64,000 nt of DNA, from NCBI RefSeq assembly GCF_900176205.1, contig NZ_LT859959.1, positions 7,057,001 to 7,121,000 of the forward strand, in the 5' to 3' direction. A program made the translations under genes and the position numbers. This document shows positions 43,430 through 56,900 of this stretch, one piece after another (the stretch's first letter is position 1; each line of letters begins with the position of its first letter). A model generated the notes under the pieces. The model was given only the letters and a program-made list of their open reading frames with translations, was not told the origin of the DNA and searched no databases. This DNA comes from Bradyrhizobium sp. ORS 285. GTDB lineage: Bacteria > Pseudomonadota > Alphaproteobacteria > Rhizobiales > Xanthobacteraceae.

Positions 43430-43771
43430 ATGCCACTCGCCCGCTGCCGTCCCGCCATGCTGCTGACCGTCGTCCTTAGCCTTGCCACGGCCGGCGCCGC
43501 CCGCGCCGATCAATGCACCAAGCAGGGTGTCGACGTGACCTGCGACGACGGCCGCAAGGGGATCTGGCAGGGCGACGCCATCCTGTGGCCTGATGGCACC
43601 AAGTCCAGCCTGAAGCCGCATCCGTCGGTGATCATCGGCAACAAGGCGTCGGTCGTGGTCGGCCCGGGCGTGTTCGTCGGCCAGGGCAACGGCATGGTCC
43701 CGATGGACAATCCCAGCTCGCCGAACAAGCTGCGCTGTGCCGTGCTCGAGGGCGTCTCGTACTGTCATTAA
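43430..43771 (+). CDS. Small exported protein
   Basis: A 113-residue protein from the ATG at 43430, with a signal peptide in about the first 26 residues ('MLLTVVLSLATAGAARAD'). The mature part has four Cys (in 'DQCTKQGVDVTCDDG' and 'LRCAVLEGVSYC'), so two disulfides are possible, and a Gly/Val-rich middle ('IIGNKASVVVGPGVFVGQGN'). I do not recognise the family. It lies between the tRNA-Ser and otsA, converging on otsA. Confidence 0.75.
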   Translation: MPLARCRPAMLLTVVLSLATAGAARADQCTKQGVDVTCDDGRKGIWQGDAILWPDGTKSSLKPHPSVIIGNKASVVVGPGVFVGQGNGMVPMDNPSSPNKLRCAVLEGVSYCH

Positions 43772-43812
43772 GCCGATCGCGACTGCCGGCCGGCCGTCGC
43801 GATCCGTGTCGC

Positions 43813-45276
43813 TCAGTGATAGCGGGCGGTCGACGACATCAAACGGCTGCCGAGGAAGCCCGCAGGCGCGGCAGGCAGAGGCTCGATCTCGGCGCCGTCC
43901 TGAGTGTCGCCGTCCTGCAGCGCTTCGAGGAAATCCGCGAACCACTGCTGGATCGAATGCCGGCGCAGCTTGGTCATCATGATCTCATAGCGCATGCGCC
44001 GCTCATTGAGCGGCATCGACAGCGCCATCGCGATGGTGCGCGCCATGCCGTCGATGTCGTGCGGATTGACCAGCAGTGCTGCATCGAGCTCGTTGGCGGC
44101 GCCGGCAAACTTCGACAGCACCAGTACGCCGGGATCGGCCGGGCTTTGGGCCGCGACATATTCCTTGGCGACGAGGTTCATGCCGTCATGCAGCGGCGTG
44201 ACGACGCCGACCTGCGCGCTGCGATACAGACCCGCCAGCACGGCTTGGCCATAACCCTTGTTGAGATAGCGAATCGGCGTCCAATCGACCTCGCCATGGC
44301 GGCCATTGACCTCGCTGACGAGGCGCGCGACCTCGCTCTGCAGATTGCCATAGGCTTCGATCGATTCGCGCGACGGCGTCGCGATCTGCAGCAGCGATGC
44401 GGCGCGCAGCAGCGTCGGATGGACAGTCCACATCCGGTCGAACGCGTTGATGCGGTTGACGAGGCCCTTGGAATAGTCGAGCCGGTCGACGCCGATCGCG
44501 AGCTTCTCGCCGTGCAGGCTGCGGCGCAGCCGCGAGACGTCGGGATGCGAGGCGGCCTTCGCGGCCTGTTGTGCGAACTTATCGGCGTCGATGCCGATCG
44601 GAAACACCGCAAGCCGCGTGCGGCCATGCAGTGACCTGACGACACCCTCGCGGACCTGCAGCCCGAGATCGGTGCGCAGGCATGCGATGAAGTTGTCGCG
44701 GTCATCCTCGGTCTGGAAGCCGATGAGATCGTAGGCGAGCATCGCGGTCACGAGATCGCGGTGATTCGGCACGCTGTCGATGACGCTGCGCGCCGGCCAC
44801 GGCGTGTGCAGGAAGAAGCCGATCGGGCTCTTCACTCCGAGCGTGCGCAGCTCCGCGCCGAGCGACAGGAAGTGATAGTCCTGAATCCAGAACAGCGTGT
44901 CCGGCTTCTGGAACCTCAGCAGCGCGCGCGCCACGAAGGCGTTGACTTCGCGATAGGAGCGGTAGTCGTCATGCGAGACGCTGATCAGGTCGCTGCGCGA
45001 ATGCAGCGCGGGCCACAGCGCCGAATTGGCGAAGCCTTCGTAGTAGCCGGCGTAATGCGCGGCCGGCAGATCCAACAGCGCCAGCGCACCTGCGCCCAGC
45101 TGTTCGATCTGCGCAATTGGTTCCATCTGTGCGCCATCGCGCACCCGGCCGGAGGAACCTACCCAGACTGCCCCTGAATTCTCCACAACGGGCAGCAGAG
45201 CTGCCGCAAGTCCGCCGGTCATTGGCTCATTGGCTTTGCCACGGGCCACCCGATTCGAAACCACGACGAGGTTCAC
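43813..45276 (-). CDS. otsA: Trehalose-6-phosphate synthase OtsA
   Basis: A protein of 487 residues from the GTG at 45276, chosen because AGGAGGGG lies just upstream; earlier in-frame starts to 45348 would bury this site. It is a GT20-family glycosyltransferase that joins UDP-glucose (or another NDP-glucose) and glucose-6-phosphate to trehalose-6-phosphate in the cytoplasm. Visible family elements: '[11 protein letters not shown]', '[10 protein letters not shown]' (the glycine loop), '[12 protein letters not shown]', '[10 protein letters not shown]', '[12 protein letters not shown]' with the substrate-binding RxDxxK pattern, and '[15 protein letters not shown]'. Its partner phosphatase otsB is upstream on the same strand, 233 bases away. 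Together with the MFS gene they form a probable osmoprotection/storage operon. Confidence 0.95.
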   Translation of the reverse strand: MNLVVVSNRVARGKANEPMTGGLAAALLPVVENSGAVWVGSSGRVRDGAQMEPIAQIEQLGAGALALLDLPAAHYAGYYEGFANSALWPALHSRSDLISVSHDDYRSYREVNAFVARALLRFQKPDTLFWIQDYHFLSLGAELRTLGVKSPIGFFLHTPWPARSVIDSVPNHRDLVTAMLAYDLIGFQTEDDRDNFIACLRTDLGLQVREGVVRSLHGRTRLAVFPIGIDADKFAQQAAKAASHPDVSRLRRSLHGEKLAIGVDRLDYSKGLVNRINAFDRMWTVHPTLLRAASLLQIATPSRESIEAYGNLQSEVARLVSEVNGRHGEVDWTPIRYLNKGYGQAVLAGLYRSAQVGVVTPLHDGMNLVAKEYVAAQSPADPGVLVLSKFAGAANELDAALLVNPHDIDGMARTIAMALSMPLNERRMRYEIMMTKLRRHSIQQWFADFLEALQDGDTQDGAEIEPLPAAPAGFLGSRLMSSTARYH

Positions 45277-45509
45277 AGCTCCCCTCCTGTTGGTCATGTC
45301 GGTTAACAACCGTTCATCAATATGGTTCCGGGCCACCCTTTCAACCAATTGAAACCAAATTCAGGCAGCCGCGCGGTGTAATCACAGCGCGCAGCAAGTC
45401 AGAGCATTTCTAATCAAAAGCAGCGGAGGATGTTTGCGAACGTCGCGCAGATGGAACTAACAACGGAACTACCAACCTGCCCGCTTGACGTCGGGCACAT
45501 CCTGTTAGT

Positions 45510-46310
45510 TCAGCGTCCGGCGAGCCGCGCGAGGAAGGCACGCACGTCGTCCGGGGCATCGAAATGTCCGTCGACGCCGAGCGCCCGCCGTCCCACCGAG
45601 AACGACAGGCCGGCAAAATCGGGCATGATCGCAAACACCGATTCGTCGGTGACGTCGTCGCCGATGAAGAACGGCTTGCGCCCCTTGAACGGCGCGTGAC
45701 GCATCAGCTCGCGCACGCCGCTCGCCTTGGTGAAGCCGGCCGGCTTGATCTCGCACACGCATTTGCCGGGCAGCACCTCGATCGGCGCCTCAGGCAGCTC
45801 GGCGCGGATGCGCGACACCTCGTCGTAGATCGCCTGCTCGGCCTGCGGCGCGAGGCGATAATGCAAGGCCAGCGAATAGCCCTTGTCCTCGAGCAGAATG
45901 CCCTGGCTGAGCTTGGCGATCGCCGCCAGCCTGCGCTTCAGCTCCTTGTCGAGCGGCGGCGCCTTGACGGCGTCGGCCTCGCTGCCGCCGGCGAGCCGCA
46001 TCTCCGCACCATGACCACCGACGGCAGGGTAGACGTCCGGCGCGAAGATGAGGTCGATATCGTTGAGCGAGCGGCCGGACACCAAGGCGAGCGCGCCTGA
46101 CGTTCGCTGCATCAAGGTCTTCAGCGTCTCGGCCAAGCCCGGCGGCACCCACACCTCGCGCGGCGTCGGCGCGAGATCGAGCAAGGTGCCGTCGATGTCG
46201 AGCAGGATCGCAACCTCGCGCAGATGCGGCACCAGGCTCGCCGGCGCCGGCACGATTTCCGCGGGCTGGGCGACGCCGGGGGCGATCAGATCGGAATTCT
46301 CTGACATCAT
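45510..46310 (-). CDS. otsB: Trehalose-6-phosphate phosphatase OtsB
   Basis: A 266-residue HAD-superfamily phosphatase that converts trehalose-6-phosphate to trehalose. Motif I is 'LLDIDGTLLDLAP' (nucleophile Asp and acid Asp). Ser in 'ALVSGRS' is motif II, Lys near 'GFTKASGV' motif III, and 'FIGDDVTDESVF' motif IV. Three starts are adjacent (GTG 46313, ATG 46310, ATG 46307); a GGAG six bases ahead favours 46310. It follows directly on the MFS gene stop (46314), so the two are coupled, and it precedes otsA. Confidence 0.93.
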   Translation of the reverse strand: MMSENSDLIAPGVAQPAEIVPAPASLVPHLREVAILLDIDGTLLDLAPTPREVWVPPGLAETLKTLMQRTSGALALVSGRSLNDIDLIFAPDVYPAVGGHGAEMRLAGGSEADAVKAPPLDKELKRRLAAIAKLSQGILLEDKGYSLALHYRLAPQAEQAIYDEVSRIRAELPEAPIEVLPGKCVCEIKPAGFTKASGVRELMRHAPFKGRKPFFIGDDVTDESVFAIMPDFAGLSFSVGRRALGVDGHFDAPDDVRAFLARLAGR

Positions 46311-46313
46311 CAC

Positions 46314-47828
46314 CTACTCCATCACGGCGAGCGGGCGCGCGACCTGCTCGAGCGATTTGCGCTCGGCCGCGATCGCATAGCGCCAGGCGACCAAGGCAGC
46401 GACCAGCATCAGGCCTGCGCCGAACAGATATCCCGCAAACACCGCGCCGCGTGCGCCGCTGTCGAGCAGCGCGCCAAACAGCGCAGGTCCTGCGACGCCG
46501 CCGATCCCGGTGCCGATGGCATAGAACAATGCGATGGCGAGCGCACGCACTTCGAGCGGAAAATTCTCCGACACGGTGAGATAGGCCGCACTGGCGGCGG
46601 GCGAGGCGAAGAAGAAGATCACCATCCAGGCGGCCGTCTGCGTCTGCGCGCTCAAGACGCCGATCGAGAACAGATAGCCGGTCAATGCCAGCAGCACACC
46701 GGAGACACCGTAAGTGAAGGTGATCATCGCCCGGCGGCCGAGCGTATCGAACAGACGGCCGAGCAGCAGCGGTCCGAGCACGTTGCCGGCAGCGAACGGC
46801 AGGATGTACCAGCCGACATGGTCGGACTTGATGCCGTAGAAGTCGGTGAGCACCAGTGCGAAGGTGAAGAAGATCGCGTTGTAGAAGAACGCCTGTGCGA
46901 TCATCAAGGTCAGCCCGACGAGCGAGCGCTGGCGATAGACCGAGAACAAGGTGCGCGCGACCTCGCCGAGCGGCGTGTGGTCACGCATGCGCAGGCGGAT
47001 CTTCGGCAGCGATTTCGCGCGCTCCTCATGATCGTGCCCGGTGACGTCGCGCTCGATGGCGACGACGATGTCATGCGCCTGCTCGGGATGGCCGTGAATC
47101 ATCAGCCAGCGCGGGCTTTCGGGAATCCACATCCGCATGATCAGCACGACGAGGCCGAGGCAGGCGCCGATGCCATAAGCGAGCCGCCAGCCGACATCCG
47201 GGCCTGCGAAGGCGGGATCGAGCAGCACGATGGCGCCGACCGCCCCGAGCGCGGCGCCGAGCCAGAAGCTGCCGTTGATCATCAGGTCCGTCCAGCCGCG
47301 ATAGCGCGCCGGCACCAGTTCCTGGATCGTCGAGTTGATCGCGGTGTACTCGCCGCCGATGCCGGCGCCGGTCAGGAAACGAAACAGCGCGTAGGTCGCG
47401 ACATTCCAGGACAGCGCGGTGGCGGCGGTCGCGGAGAGATAGAGTGCAAGCGTGATGAAGAACAATTTTCTGCGGCCGATGCGGTCGGTGAGCCAGCCGA
47501 AGCCGAGCGCGCCGATCACGGCGCCGGCGAGATAGGCGCTGTTGGCAAGCCCGATGTCGAGATTGGAGAAGTGCAGGGTCGGGCTCTGCTTCAGCGCGCC
47601 CGAGAGCGCACCCGCGAGCGTGACCTCGAGACCATCGAGCACCCAGGTGATCCCCAGCGCGAGCACCACGCGGGTATGGAACGTGCTCCAGCGGAGGTCG
47701 TCGAGCCGCGCGGGGATGTTGGTCTCGATGACGCGATCGTCGGCCGCCGATGGCGCGTGCGCGGCTTCGCCGGCGGGCTCGGAGGTGATGACGCGCAGAT
47801 GCGGGAACGATGCCTGCCGGGGTGCCAT
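46314..47828 (-). CDS. MFS transporter coupled to otsBA
   Basis: A protein of 504 residues from ATG 47828 (535 if an upstream start is used; the extra residues look non-coding). Twelve membrane segments are seen, with the MFS loop motif 'GWLTDRIGRRKLFF' after the second helix, 'FLTGAGIGGEYTAINSTIQE' and 'GRLFDTLGRRAMI' at the symmetrical position, and a long cytoplasmic N-terminus and central loop. The pattern fits metabolite:proton or sugar-type symporters. Its stop abuts the otsB start, which ties it to trehalose metabolism, perhaps uptake or export of a sugar; this is inference from position. Confidence 0.85.
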   Translation of the reverse strand: MAPRQASFPHLRVITSEPAGEAAHAPSAADDRVIETNIPARLDDLRWSTFHTRVVLALGITWVLDGLEVTLAGALSGALKQSPTLHFSNLDIGLANSAYLAGAVIGALGFGWLTDRIGRRKLFFITLALYLSATAATALSWNVATYALFRFLTGAGIGGEYTAINSTIQELVPARYRGWTDLMINGSFWLGAALGAVGAIVLLDPAFAGPDVGWRLAYGIGACLGLVVLIMRMWIPESPRWLMIHGHPEQAHDIVVAIERDVTGHDHEERAKSLPKIRLRMRDHTPLGEVARTLFSVYRQRSLVGLTLMIAQAFFYNAIFFTFALVLTDFYGIKSDHVGWYILPFAAGNVLGPLLLGRLFDTLGRRAMITFTYGVSGVLLALTGYLFSIGVLSAQTQTAAWMVIFFFASPAASAAYLTVSENFPLEVRALAIALFYAIGTGIGGVAGPALFGALLDSGARGAVFAGYLFGAGLMLVAALVAWRYAIAAERKSLEQVARPLAVME

Positions 47829-48251
47829 GGAATCCCATTGCGACGGCGCGAGACGGCACCGACAGCTTGACCGGAGAGGGTGGAGCAAATGCGGCAGCGT
47901 ATGTTTGCCGCTGCGACCCAACGTCCCGGGGAGCGGGGGGTTCCCGGCAGCAGATGAGGGAACTCAGAAGCGTCAGTGGCGCCGTCGGCCTCCGCTCATC
48001 AGCACCTCTGATCAAGTCGATCGCGGGCCGGGATGGCGCCTTTCACTCAGCTGTCGTCCCGGGCAAGCGAGCGAAGCGAGCGCGACCCGGGATCCATACC
48101 GCATGATGCCGAATTGGGGCACGCGATCGGTACCGTTCGCCTCACATCTGCCGCGGCGTATGGATCCCGGCGTTCGCCGGGATGACAGCGGAGAGTTTGG
48201 CGGCGAGGCGCGGCGTATCTGCAGCCACCAAGGAGCCGAGCGCAGCGCGCT
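47829..48251. other. Intergenic region with a palindromic repeat
   Basis: 423 bases between the MFS start and the end of the chemoreceptor gene. The left part is the MFS promoter region. The right part is filled by the palindromic repeat 48051-48188. There is no gene. Confidence 0.6.
48051..48188. repeat. Palindromic intergenic repeat, GTCGTCCCGGG type
   Basis: The outer arms are CTGTCGTCCCGGG (from 48051) and CCGGGATGACAG (to 48188). The inner arms are GGGATCCATAC (about 48089) and GTATGGATCCC (about 48158). It is a long imperfect hairpin of a kind I remember as dispersed in Bradyrhizobium and Rhodopseudomonas. Confidence 0.75.
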
Positions 48252-50291
48252 TCACGCCGCGCGGATATTCGCCATGAAGCGGTTGAGCTCCTCGCGCAGC
48301 CTTGCGCTCTCCGACGACAGCGACTGGGCCGAGCGCAGCACCTCCTCCGAGGCCTCGCCGGTCTGCGTGGCGCCACGATTGACCTGGGTGATGTCGCTGG
48401 CGGCCGCCTGCGTGCCGGCGGAGACGCTCTGCACGTTCCTGGCGATCTCCTGCGTCGCCCCGCCCTGCTGCTCGACCGCAGTCGCGATCGACGAGGCGAT
48501 GGTGGAGATCTGACGGATCGTGCCGCCGATCTGTTTGATGGCCGCGACCGACTCCTGGGTTGCCGCCTGCATGCCGGAGATGTGGTTGGAGATGTCGTCA
48601 GTCGCCTTGGCGGTTTGCTCGGCCAGCGACTTGACCTCGGAGGCAACCACGGCGAAGCCGCGGCCGGCGTCGCCGGCGCGTGCCGCCTCGATGGTGGCGT
48701 TGAGCGCCAACAGGTTGGTCTGCTCGGCGATCGCGGTGATCAGCTTGACGACGTCGCCGATCTCCTGCGCCGCGCGCGACAGCTTGCCGATACGGCCATC
48801 GGTTTCCTCGGCCTGCATCACGGCTGATTCGGCAATGCGGCTGGACTCCCGCACCTGGCGGCCGATCTCGTTGACCGAGGCCGACAGCTCGTCGGTCGCG
48901 CTCGCCACCGACTGGATGCGGCCGGTCGCCTGGTCGGACGTGCCGCTGACGCGGCTCGCCAGCGATTGCGTGGTCTCGGCCGTCCGCGTCAGGGTCGAGG
49001 CGGCATGCTCGAGCTGCTGCGCCGAGCTCGACACATTGGACACGATCGAGCCGACAGCGGATTCGAACTCGTCGGCGAAGCGGATCAGCTCCGCCCGGCG
49101 CGCCGCACCGGCCGCCTTGTTCTGGGCGTCCTGCGTTGCAGCATCGCGCTCCGCCTTGGCCACCGCCTGGACCTTGAACTCCTCGACCGCCGCGGCCATC
49201 TCGCCGATCTCGTCGCTGCGGCCAAGCCCCGGCAGGCGGACGTCGAAATGACCCGAGGCGAGCTCGCGCATCGCCTTGCACATCGAGATCATCGGCTTGG
49301 AGATGCCGTTGCCGAGCATCAGCGCCAGCGCCGCGCCGAGCGCGAGGCCGCCGACGGCGAGGATCGCGATCAGCCGCTCGATCTCGCCGATGGTGGCATT
49401 GGTGGACGCCTCGATACGCTGCTGGTCGGCAGCCAGATCGGACCTCAGCCCGTTCGAGAGCGCGAGGATCTCGGTGGCCGCGCTGCCCATGTCCTGCACC
49501 AGCTTGGCGAGCGCCTTGGAATTATCAGAGAATTTGATGAAAGCGGCACGGTACTGCTTGATGAGATCGCCGAGCTCGGTGACGCGCTGCGTGATCTTCT
49601 CGTCATTGGCGTAGATCGTGACCAGCGACGTCTCCAGGAAGCGCGTCCGGGCAATGGCGCCGTCGGCCGTCTTCGGATCGGGCTTGGCGAGGTAGGTGCC
49701 GACCAGCGCCGAGGCGGTCAGATACTGGCCGGTCAGGTCCTTGGCCGTGGTTTGTACCGACGGAAGACCGGCCAGCGCCGCGGTGTCCGCCAGGTCGTCG
49801 AATTTGAAGCGGATCTTGTTGCCGATGATTCCGATCTGGTCGGTCGCCAGCTTGGCGTTGTCACGGGTCAAGGTGACAATGTCGGAGAAGATCTTGGCGA
49901 AGGTCTGAAACTGCGCCTGCAACTTGCCGAGCTGCGCGCGTCGATCGGCCGCGCTGGCCGCCGCCATCGACTTGTCAATGGCGGCCTGCAGCGACTGCTG
50001 AGCTGCGGTGGCGGCGGCTTCGTCCTCGGGCTTGCCGGTCAGCGCGAAATAGCGGGCGAGCGACTGGTAGGACATCAGCTCGCGATCGATGTTGCGGGCG
50101 GCATCGGCTTCCGCAACGCTGCTGCGATACGTCGCCACCGCGCCGGCGACCCGCTCGAAGCCGAGATAGGAAAAGCCGATGCTGGCAGCCGAGATCGCCA
50201 GTACCACGGCGAAGCCGAGCACGATCTTGCCACGAAAGCGCAGGGTCAGAAAATTGGCACGCCGCGACTGCGGCGCAAATTGCGCAGACAT
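48252..50291 (-). CDS. Methyl-accepting chemotaxis protein
   Basis: A protein of 679 residues from the ATG at 50291, which has a GGGGGTGGGA site upstream; an extension to 50501 is probably not translated. A first membrane segment lies near 20-40. A mostly helical periplasmic sensor of about 270 residues follows (helical-bundle type, not Cache). The second membrane segment is near 310-330, then HAMP and the signalling domain with the tip '[20 protein letters not shown]'. No C-terminal CheR-docking pentapeptide is present. Ligand unknown. Confidence 0.92.
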   Translation of the reverse strand: MSAQFAPQSRRANFLTLRFRGKIVLGFAVVLAISAASIGFSYLGFERVAGAVATYRSSVAEADAARNIDRELMSYQSLARYFALTGKPEDEAAATAAQQSLQAAIDKSMAAASAADRRAQLGKLQAQFQTFAKIFSDIVTLTRDNAKLATDQIGIIGNKIRFKFDDLADTAALAGLPSVQTTAKDLTGQYLTASALVGTYLAKPDPKTADGAIARTRFLETSLVTIYANDEKITQRVTELGDLIKQYRAAFIKFSDNSKALAKLVQDMGSAATEILALSNGLRSDLAADQQRIEASTNATIGEIERLIAILAVGGLALGAALALMLGNGISKPMISMCKAMRELASGHFDVRLPGLGRSDEIGEMAAAVEEFKVQAVAKAERDAATQDAQNKAAGAARRAELIRFADEFESAVGSIVSNVSSSAQQLEHAASTLTRTAETTQSLASRVSGTSDQATGRIQSVASATDELSASVNEIGRQVRESSRIAESAVMQAEETDGRIGKLSRAAQEIGDVVKLITAIAEQTNLLALNATIEAARAGDAGRGFAVVASEVKSLAEQTAKATDDISNHISGMQAATQESVAAIKQIGGTIRQISTIASSIATAVEQQGGATQEIARNVQSVSAGTQAAASDITQVNRGATQTGEASEEVLRSAQSLSSESARLREELNRFMANIRAA

Positions 50292-50597
50292 TCCCACCCC
50301 CGACAGCTCATTCTTTATCTTGGCCCAGAACAGCCCGCCCGGCGGCACGCACCGAAGCGTGATCAAAACTACGTCACAATGGCTAAGGCGCGGTAAATAA
50401 CGGGGTTGGCATACAGCCTGCAGTCGAGACCTCACTCGCTGCGTCCTGCTGCCGCCTCCGGAGGCTCCGCAGATGCGACCGAATCGCCGGTGCCCGCGCA
50501 AGACGTCGCAATGACATCTCAGACGAAAATTCGAGTTGCAAAGTCCTGAGGGCGCTGTTTCTAATCAGAATAAGAATAATTCATCGGGAGGTTACTC

Positions 50598-51083
<486 letters not shown>

Positions 51084-51187
51084 AGGCTGCCGTCGGCTTT
51101 CGACGTCTTTCAAACAATACCGAGACCACGACCGCTGCGCGCGCTGGCCGCGGCGGGACAACAAACTCCGGTAGGGGAGAGATTCGC

Positions 51188-53533
<2,346 letters not shown>

Positions 53534-53552
53534 TCGAACGGGAGGAGCAACC

Positions 53553-54353
53553 ATGTACGAGACGACCTATCATCGCGCCTCCTCGGTCGACGAGGCCGCG
53601 GCACTGTTCTCCAAGGGCAGCGAGGCCAAATTCCTTGCCGGCGGTCATACCCTGATCCCGGTGATGAAGCAGCGCCTCGCCTCGCCGTCCGATGTCATCG
53701 ACATCGGCAAGATCAAGGACCTGATCGGCGTACAGCTCTCGGGCGACACGCTCACAATCAAGGCGGCGACGACCTATTACGACATCATGACCAACGCCGA
53801 TGTGAAGAAGGCGATCCCGGCGATCGCCCATCTCACCTCCGTGCTGGGCGATCCCGCCGTGCGCGCGCGCGGCACGATCGGCGGCTCGATCGCCAACAAC
53901 GATCCGGCGGCGGATTTCCCCGCAGCATTGGTCTCGCTCGGCGCCACCGTGAAGACCAACAAGCGGTCGATCTCCGCGGATGATTTCTTCAAGGGCCTGT
54001 TCACGACGGCGCTGGAAGACGGCGAGATCATCACCGAGGTGTCGTTCCCGGTGCCGGAGAAGGCTGGCTACGCCAAGATGCGGCATCCAGCGTCGCGCTT
54101 CGCGCTGACCGGCGTGTTCGTCACGAAGACCAAGGGCGGCGATGTTCGCGTCGCGGCCACCGGCGCGTCGCAGAGCGGCGTGATGCGCGTGCCGGCGATC
54201 GAGGCGGCGCTGAAGGCGAACTGGTCGGCGTCGGCGCTCGATGGCGTGACGGTGTCCGCCTCCGGCTTGCTCAGCGACATCCACGGCTCGGCCGATTACC
54301 GCGCCAATCTGGTGAAGGTGATGGCGCAGCGCGCGGTGCAAGCCGCGGGCTGA
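53553..54353 (+). CDS. coxM: CO-dehydrogenase-type FAD subunit
   Basis: A protein of 266 residues from the ATG at 53553, with GGAGGAG just upstream and 19 bases after the coxL stop. It is the flavin subunit of the molybdenum hydroxylase, with the FAD loops 'AGGHTLIPVMK' (about 31-41) and 'TIGGSIANNDPAAD' (near 110-123), and a C-terminal CO_deh_flav_C part. It passes electrons from the [2Fe-2S] clusters to an acceptor. Gene order S-L-M is the usual one for form II clusters. A hairpin terminator follows. Confidence 0.93.
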   Translation: MYETTYHRASSVDEAAALFSKGSEAKFLAGGHTLIPVMKQRLASPSDVIDIGKIKDLIGVQLSGDTLTIKAATTYYDIMTNADVKKAIPAIAHLTSVLGDPAVRARGTIGGSIANNDPAADFPAALVSLGATVKTNKRSISADDFFKGLFTTALEDGEIITEVSFPVPEKAGYAKMRHPASRFALTGVFVTKTKGGDVRVAATGASQSGVMRVPAIEAALKANWSASALDGVTVSASGLLSDIHGSADYRANLVKVMAQRAVQAAG

Positions 54354-54396
54354 GTGTCCGGCGCGGATCATTCCGCGCAGCGGCACGACAAATTCC

Positions 54397-54424
54397 ACGG
54401 CGCGCAGCAATGCGCGCCGTTTTG
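54397..54424 (+). terminator. Intrinsic terminator after coxM
   Basis: ACGGCGCGC (54397-54405), loop AGCAAT, GCGCGCCGT (54412-54420) and then TTTTG. A perfect 9-base stem with a short T run, 44 bases after the coxM stop. Confidence 0.75.
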
Positions 54425-54521
54425 CTTTGCGGCATACGGCGCGCTTGCGTTGGTTGGATGCACGCGGGACAATCAACGGATCAGGAAACGCCAGCGACAA
54501 GACGCGCAAGGACACAACGAC

Positions 54522-55634
54522 GTGCTCGACAAGACCGCTCCCCACAACCAGACCCGCGCCACCGGCCCGCTGGCAGGATTCCGCATCGTCGAGTTCGCCG
54601 GCATCGGACCGGGACCGTTCGCCTGCATGCTGCTGGCTGACATGGGCGCGGAGGTCGTGACGCTGGATCGCGTCGGTGCGCGGAAGAACATGAAGTCGGT
54701 CGCGGGGCGCGGCCGCAAGGTGATCGAGCTCGATCTCAAGGACAAGGCGGTCATCGCCGAGGTGCTCGAGTTGCTCACCGGCGCCGATGCGCTCATCGAA
54801 GGATTCCGTCCCGGCGTGATGGAGCGGCTCGGGCTCGGCCCTGACGTCGTGCTCGCGCGCAATCCCAAGCTGGTCTATGGCCGCATGACCGGCTGGGGCC
54901 AGGAAGGACCGCTGGCGCACGCGGCCGGCCACGACATCAACTACATCTCCATCACCGGCGCGCTCGCCGCGATCGGCCCGAAGGAGCGCCCGGTGCCGCC
55001 GCTCAACCTCGTGGGCGATTTCGGCGGTGGCGCGCTCTATCTCGTCGTCGGCGTGCTCGCGGCACTGCTCGAAGCCTCGAAGTCCGGCAAGGGCCAGGTG
55101 GTGGACACCGCGATGTGCGACGGCGCCGCCTCGCTGCTCGCGATGTTCTTCGACCTCACCGCGATGGGCCGCTGGACCGAGGGACGCGAGCGCAACTTCC
55201 TCGACGGCGGCGCGCATTTCTACGGCGTGTACGAATGCGCCTGCGGCAACTTCATCTCGATCGGCTCGATCGAACCGCAGTTCTACGCATTGCTGCGCCA
55301 GCACGCCGACCTCAGTGATCCCGCGTTCGACGCGCAGATGGACCCGCGCGCCTGGCCGGCGCTGAAGGAGAAGCTGGTCGGCGTATTCAAGAGCAAGACG
55401 CGCGAGGAGTGGTGCGCGATCATGGAAGGCACCGACATCTGCTTCGCGCCGGTGCTGACCATGTCGGAGGCGCCGCAGCACGCCCACATGGCTGCGCGCG
55501 GCGTGTTCGTCGAGCGCCACGGCGTGACGCAACCGGCGCCCGCGCCGCGATTCTCGCGCACGCCGTCGACCATCCGCGAGCCGGAGGCCGCGGAGATCGG
55601 CGCGCTCGTGAGCGCGTGGAAGGCGGGGCGGTAA
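54522..55634 (+). CDS. Alpha-methylacyl-CoA racemase (CaiB/BaiF family)
   Basis: A protein of 370 residues from the GTG at 54522; the frame continues to 54354 but that part contains the coxM terminator, so the short start is better. It is a family III CoA-transferase of the AMACR type, which epimerises 2-methylacyl-CoA thioesters. The catalytic pair fits His and Asp in '[16 protein letters not shown]', and '[14 protein letters not shown]' and '[19 protein letters not shown]' are typical of AMACR. It may serve branched fatty-acid or steroid side-chain oxidation. The terminator after coxM argues for a separate transcript. Confidence 0.88.
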   Translation: MLDKTAPHNQTRATGPLAGFRIVEFAGIGPGPFACMLLADMGAEVVTLDRVGARKNMKSVAGRGRKVIELDLKDKAVIAEVLELLTGADALIEGFRPGVMERLGLGPDVVLARNPKLVYGRMTGWGQEGPLAHAAGHDINYISITGALAAIGPKERPVPPLNLVGDFGGGALYLVVGVLAALLEASKSGKGQVVDTAMCDGAASLLAMFFDLTAMGRWTEGRERNFLDGGAHFYGVYECACGNFISIGSIEPQFYALLRQHADLSDPAFDAQMDPRAWPALKEKLVGVFKSKTREEWCAIMEGTDICFAPVLTMSEAPQHAHMAARGVFVERHGVTQPAPAPRFSRTPSTIREPEAAEIGALVSAWKAGR

Positions 55635-55659
55635 GTTCTCGATCGGACCGCCCCTCTTC

Positions 55660-56778
55660 CTACTCCGCCGCTTCGACCTTCAGCACGCCGCGGCGGATCT
55701 GGTCTTCCTCAATCGACTCGAAGAGCGCCTTGAAGTTGCCTTCGCCGAAACCGTCGTCGCCCTTGCGTTGGATGAACTCGAAGAAGATCGGGCCAATCGC
55801 ATTGGCCGAGAAGATCTGCAGCAGCACCTTGGTCTGGCCGCCATCGACGACGCCCTCGCCGTCGATCAGGATGCCGTTGCGCTTCAGCCGCGCGACGTCC
55901 TCGCCGTGCTTCGGCAGCCTGTGATCGATGCGCTCGAAATAGGTGTCGGGTGGCGACGGCATGAACGGCAGGCCTGAGGTGCGCAGGCCTTCGACAGTCG
56001 CGTAGATATCGCGCGCGCCGCAGGCGATGTGCTGGATGCCCTCGCCGCGATACGTCTTCAGATATTCCTCGATCTGCCCGGAATCACCGGCGTCCTCGTT
56101 GATGGGAATCCGGATCTTGCCGTCGGGGCTGGTCAGCGCGCGGGAGAACAGGCCGGAGGCACGGCCCTCGATGTCGAAGAAGCGGATCTGGCGGAAGTTG
56201 AACAGCTTTTCGTAGAACCCCGCCCACACATTCATGCGGCCGCGATGCACGTTGTGGGTCAAGTGATCGATGTAGTAGAGGCCGGAGCCCGCCGGACGCC
56301 GATCGCGCGCGCCGGTCCACTCGAACTCCAGATCATAGGCCGAGCCTTTGGCGCCGTAACGATCGACCAGATACAGCAAGCTGCCGCCGATGCCTTTGAG
56401 CGCGGGCACGTCGAGCGTCTTCTGCGCCGACGGCAGATCGGCGGGCTCGGCGCCGAGCGCAATTGCCCGCGCATAGGCCTTCTTCGCGTCGACGACGCGG
56501 AACGCCATCGACGGCGCGCACGGGCCGTGCGCGGCGACGAAGTCGTGGCCGTGGCTGCCAGGCTCCTCGTTCACGAGATAATTGATGTCGCCCTGGCGAT
56601 ACAGCGTGATCGCCTTGGTGTTGTGGCGCGCGACGGCGGCAAAGCCCATCAGCTTGAAAAGGGCATGCAGTTCGCCCGCGTCGGGATGGGCATATTCGAC
56701 GAACTCGAAGCCATCCGTTCCCATCGGGTTGTCGGCGGTGACGGTGGCAGGCGGCGCATCGTGCGGAAACGGACCCAT
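55660..56778 (-). CDS. hpd: 4-hydroxyphenylpyruvate dioxygenase
   Basis: A protein of 372 residues from the ATG at 56778, supported by AAGGAG 9 bases upstream and by the family start 'MGPFPHDAPP'; the upstream extension to 56871 is not expected. It is an iron(II) dioxygenase converting 4-hydroxyphenylpyruvate to homogentisate. The two vicinal-oxygen-chelate halves are visible, with iron ligands His in 'YYIDHLTHNV', His in 'GIQHIACG' and Glu in 'FFEFIQRK'. It is divergent from an Lrp/AsnC gene across 122 bases. It provides the substrate for homogentisate dioxygenase encoded 2.5 kb away. Confidence 0.96.
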   Translation of the reverse strand: MGPFPHDAPPATVTADNPMGTDGFEFVEYAHPDAGELHALFKLMGFAAVARHNTKAITLYRQGDINYLVNEEPGSHGHDFVAAHGPCAPSMAFRVVDAKKAYARAIALGAEPADLPSAQKTLDVPALKGIGGSLLYLVDRYGAKGSAYDLEFEWTGARDRRPAGSGLYYIDHLTHNVHRGRMNVWAGFYEKLFNFRQIRFFDIEGRASGLFSRALTSPDGKIRIPINEDAGDSGQIEEYLKTYRGEGIQHIACGARDIYATVEGLRTSGLPFMPSPPDTYFERIDHRLPKHGEDVARLKRNGILIDGEGVVDGGQTKVLLQIFSANAIGPIFFEFIQRKGDDGFGEGNFKALFESIEEDQIRRGVLKVEAAE

Positions 56779-56866
56779 GGGCGGCAGCTCCTTCAGCTTG
56801 ACCCAGGGATCATCGCCTGAATTCCGCGCATGGAGCGTGCAAACCATTGTCATTTCCGCCTGGATG

Positions 56867-56881
56867 TGCACGATCTGTGCA
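56867..56881. promoter_or_regulatory. Dyad between hpd and its Lrp/AsnC regulator
   Basis: TGCAC-GATCT-GTGCA is a perfect 5-base dyad in the 122-base divergent gap, with TGTGCA repeated directly. It is a plausible site for the adjacent Lrp/AsnC protein. Confidence 0.45.
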
Positions 56882-56900
56882 TGACCAGAGGATCCGGCGC

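Noticed and set aside
54354..54521. N-terminal extension of the racemase
   Set aside because: Contains the coxM terminator hairpin; the GTG at 54522 gives the normal family start.
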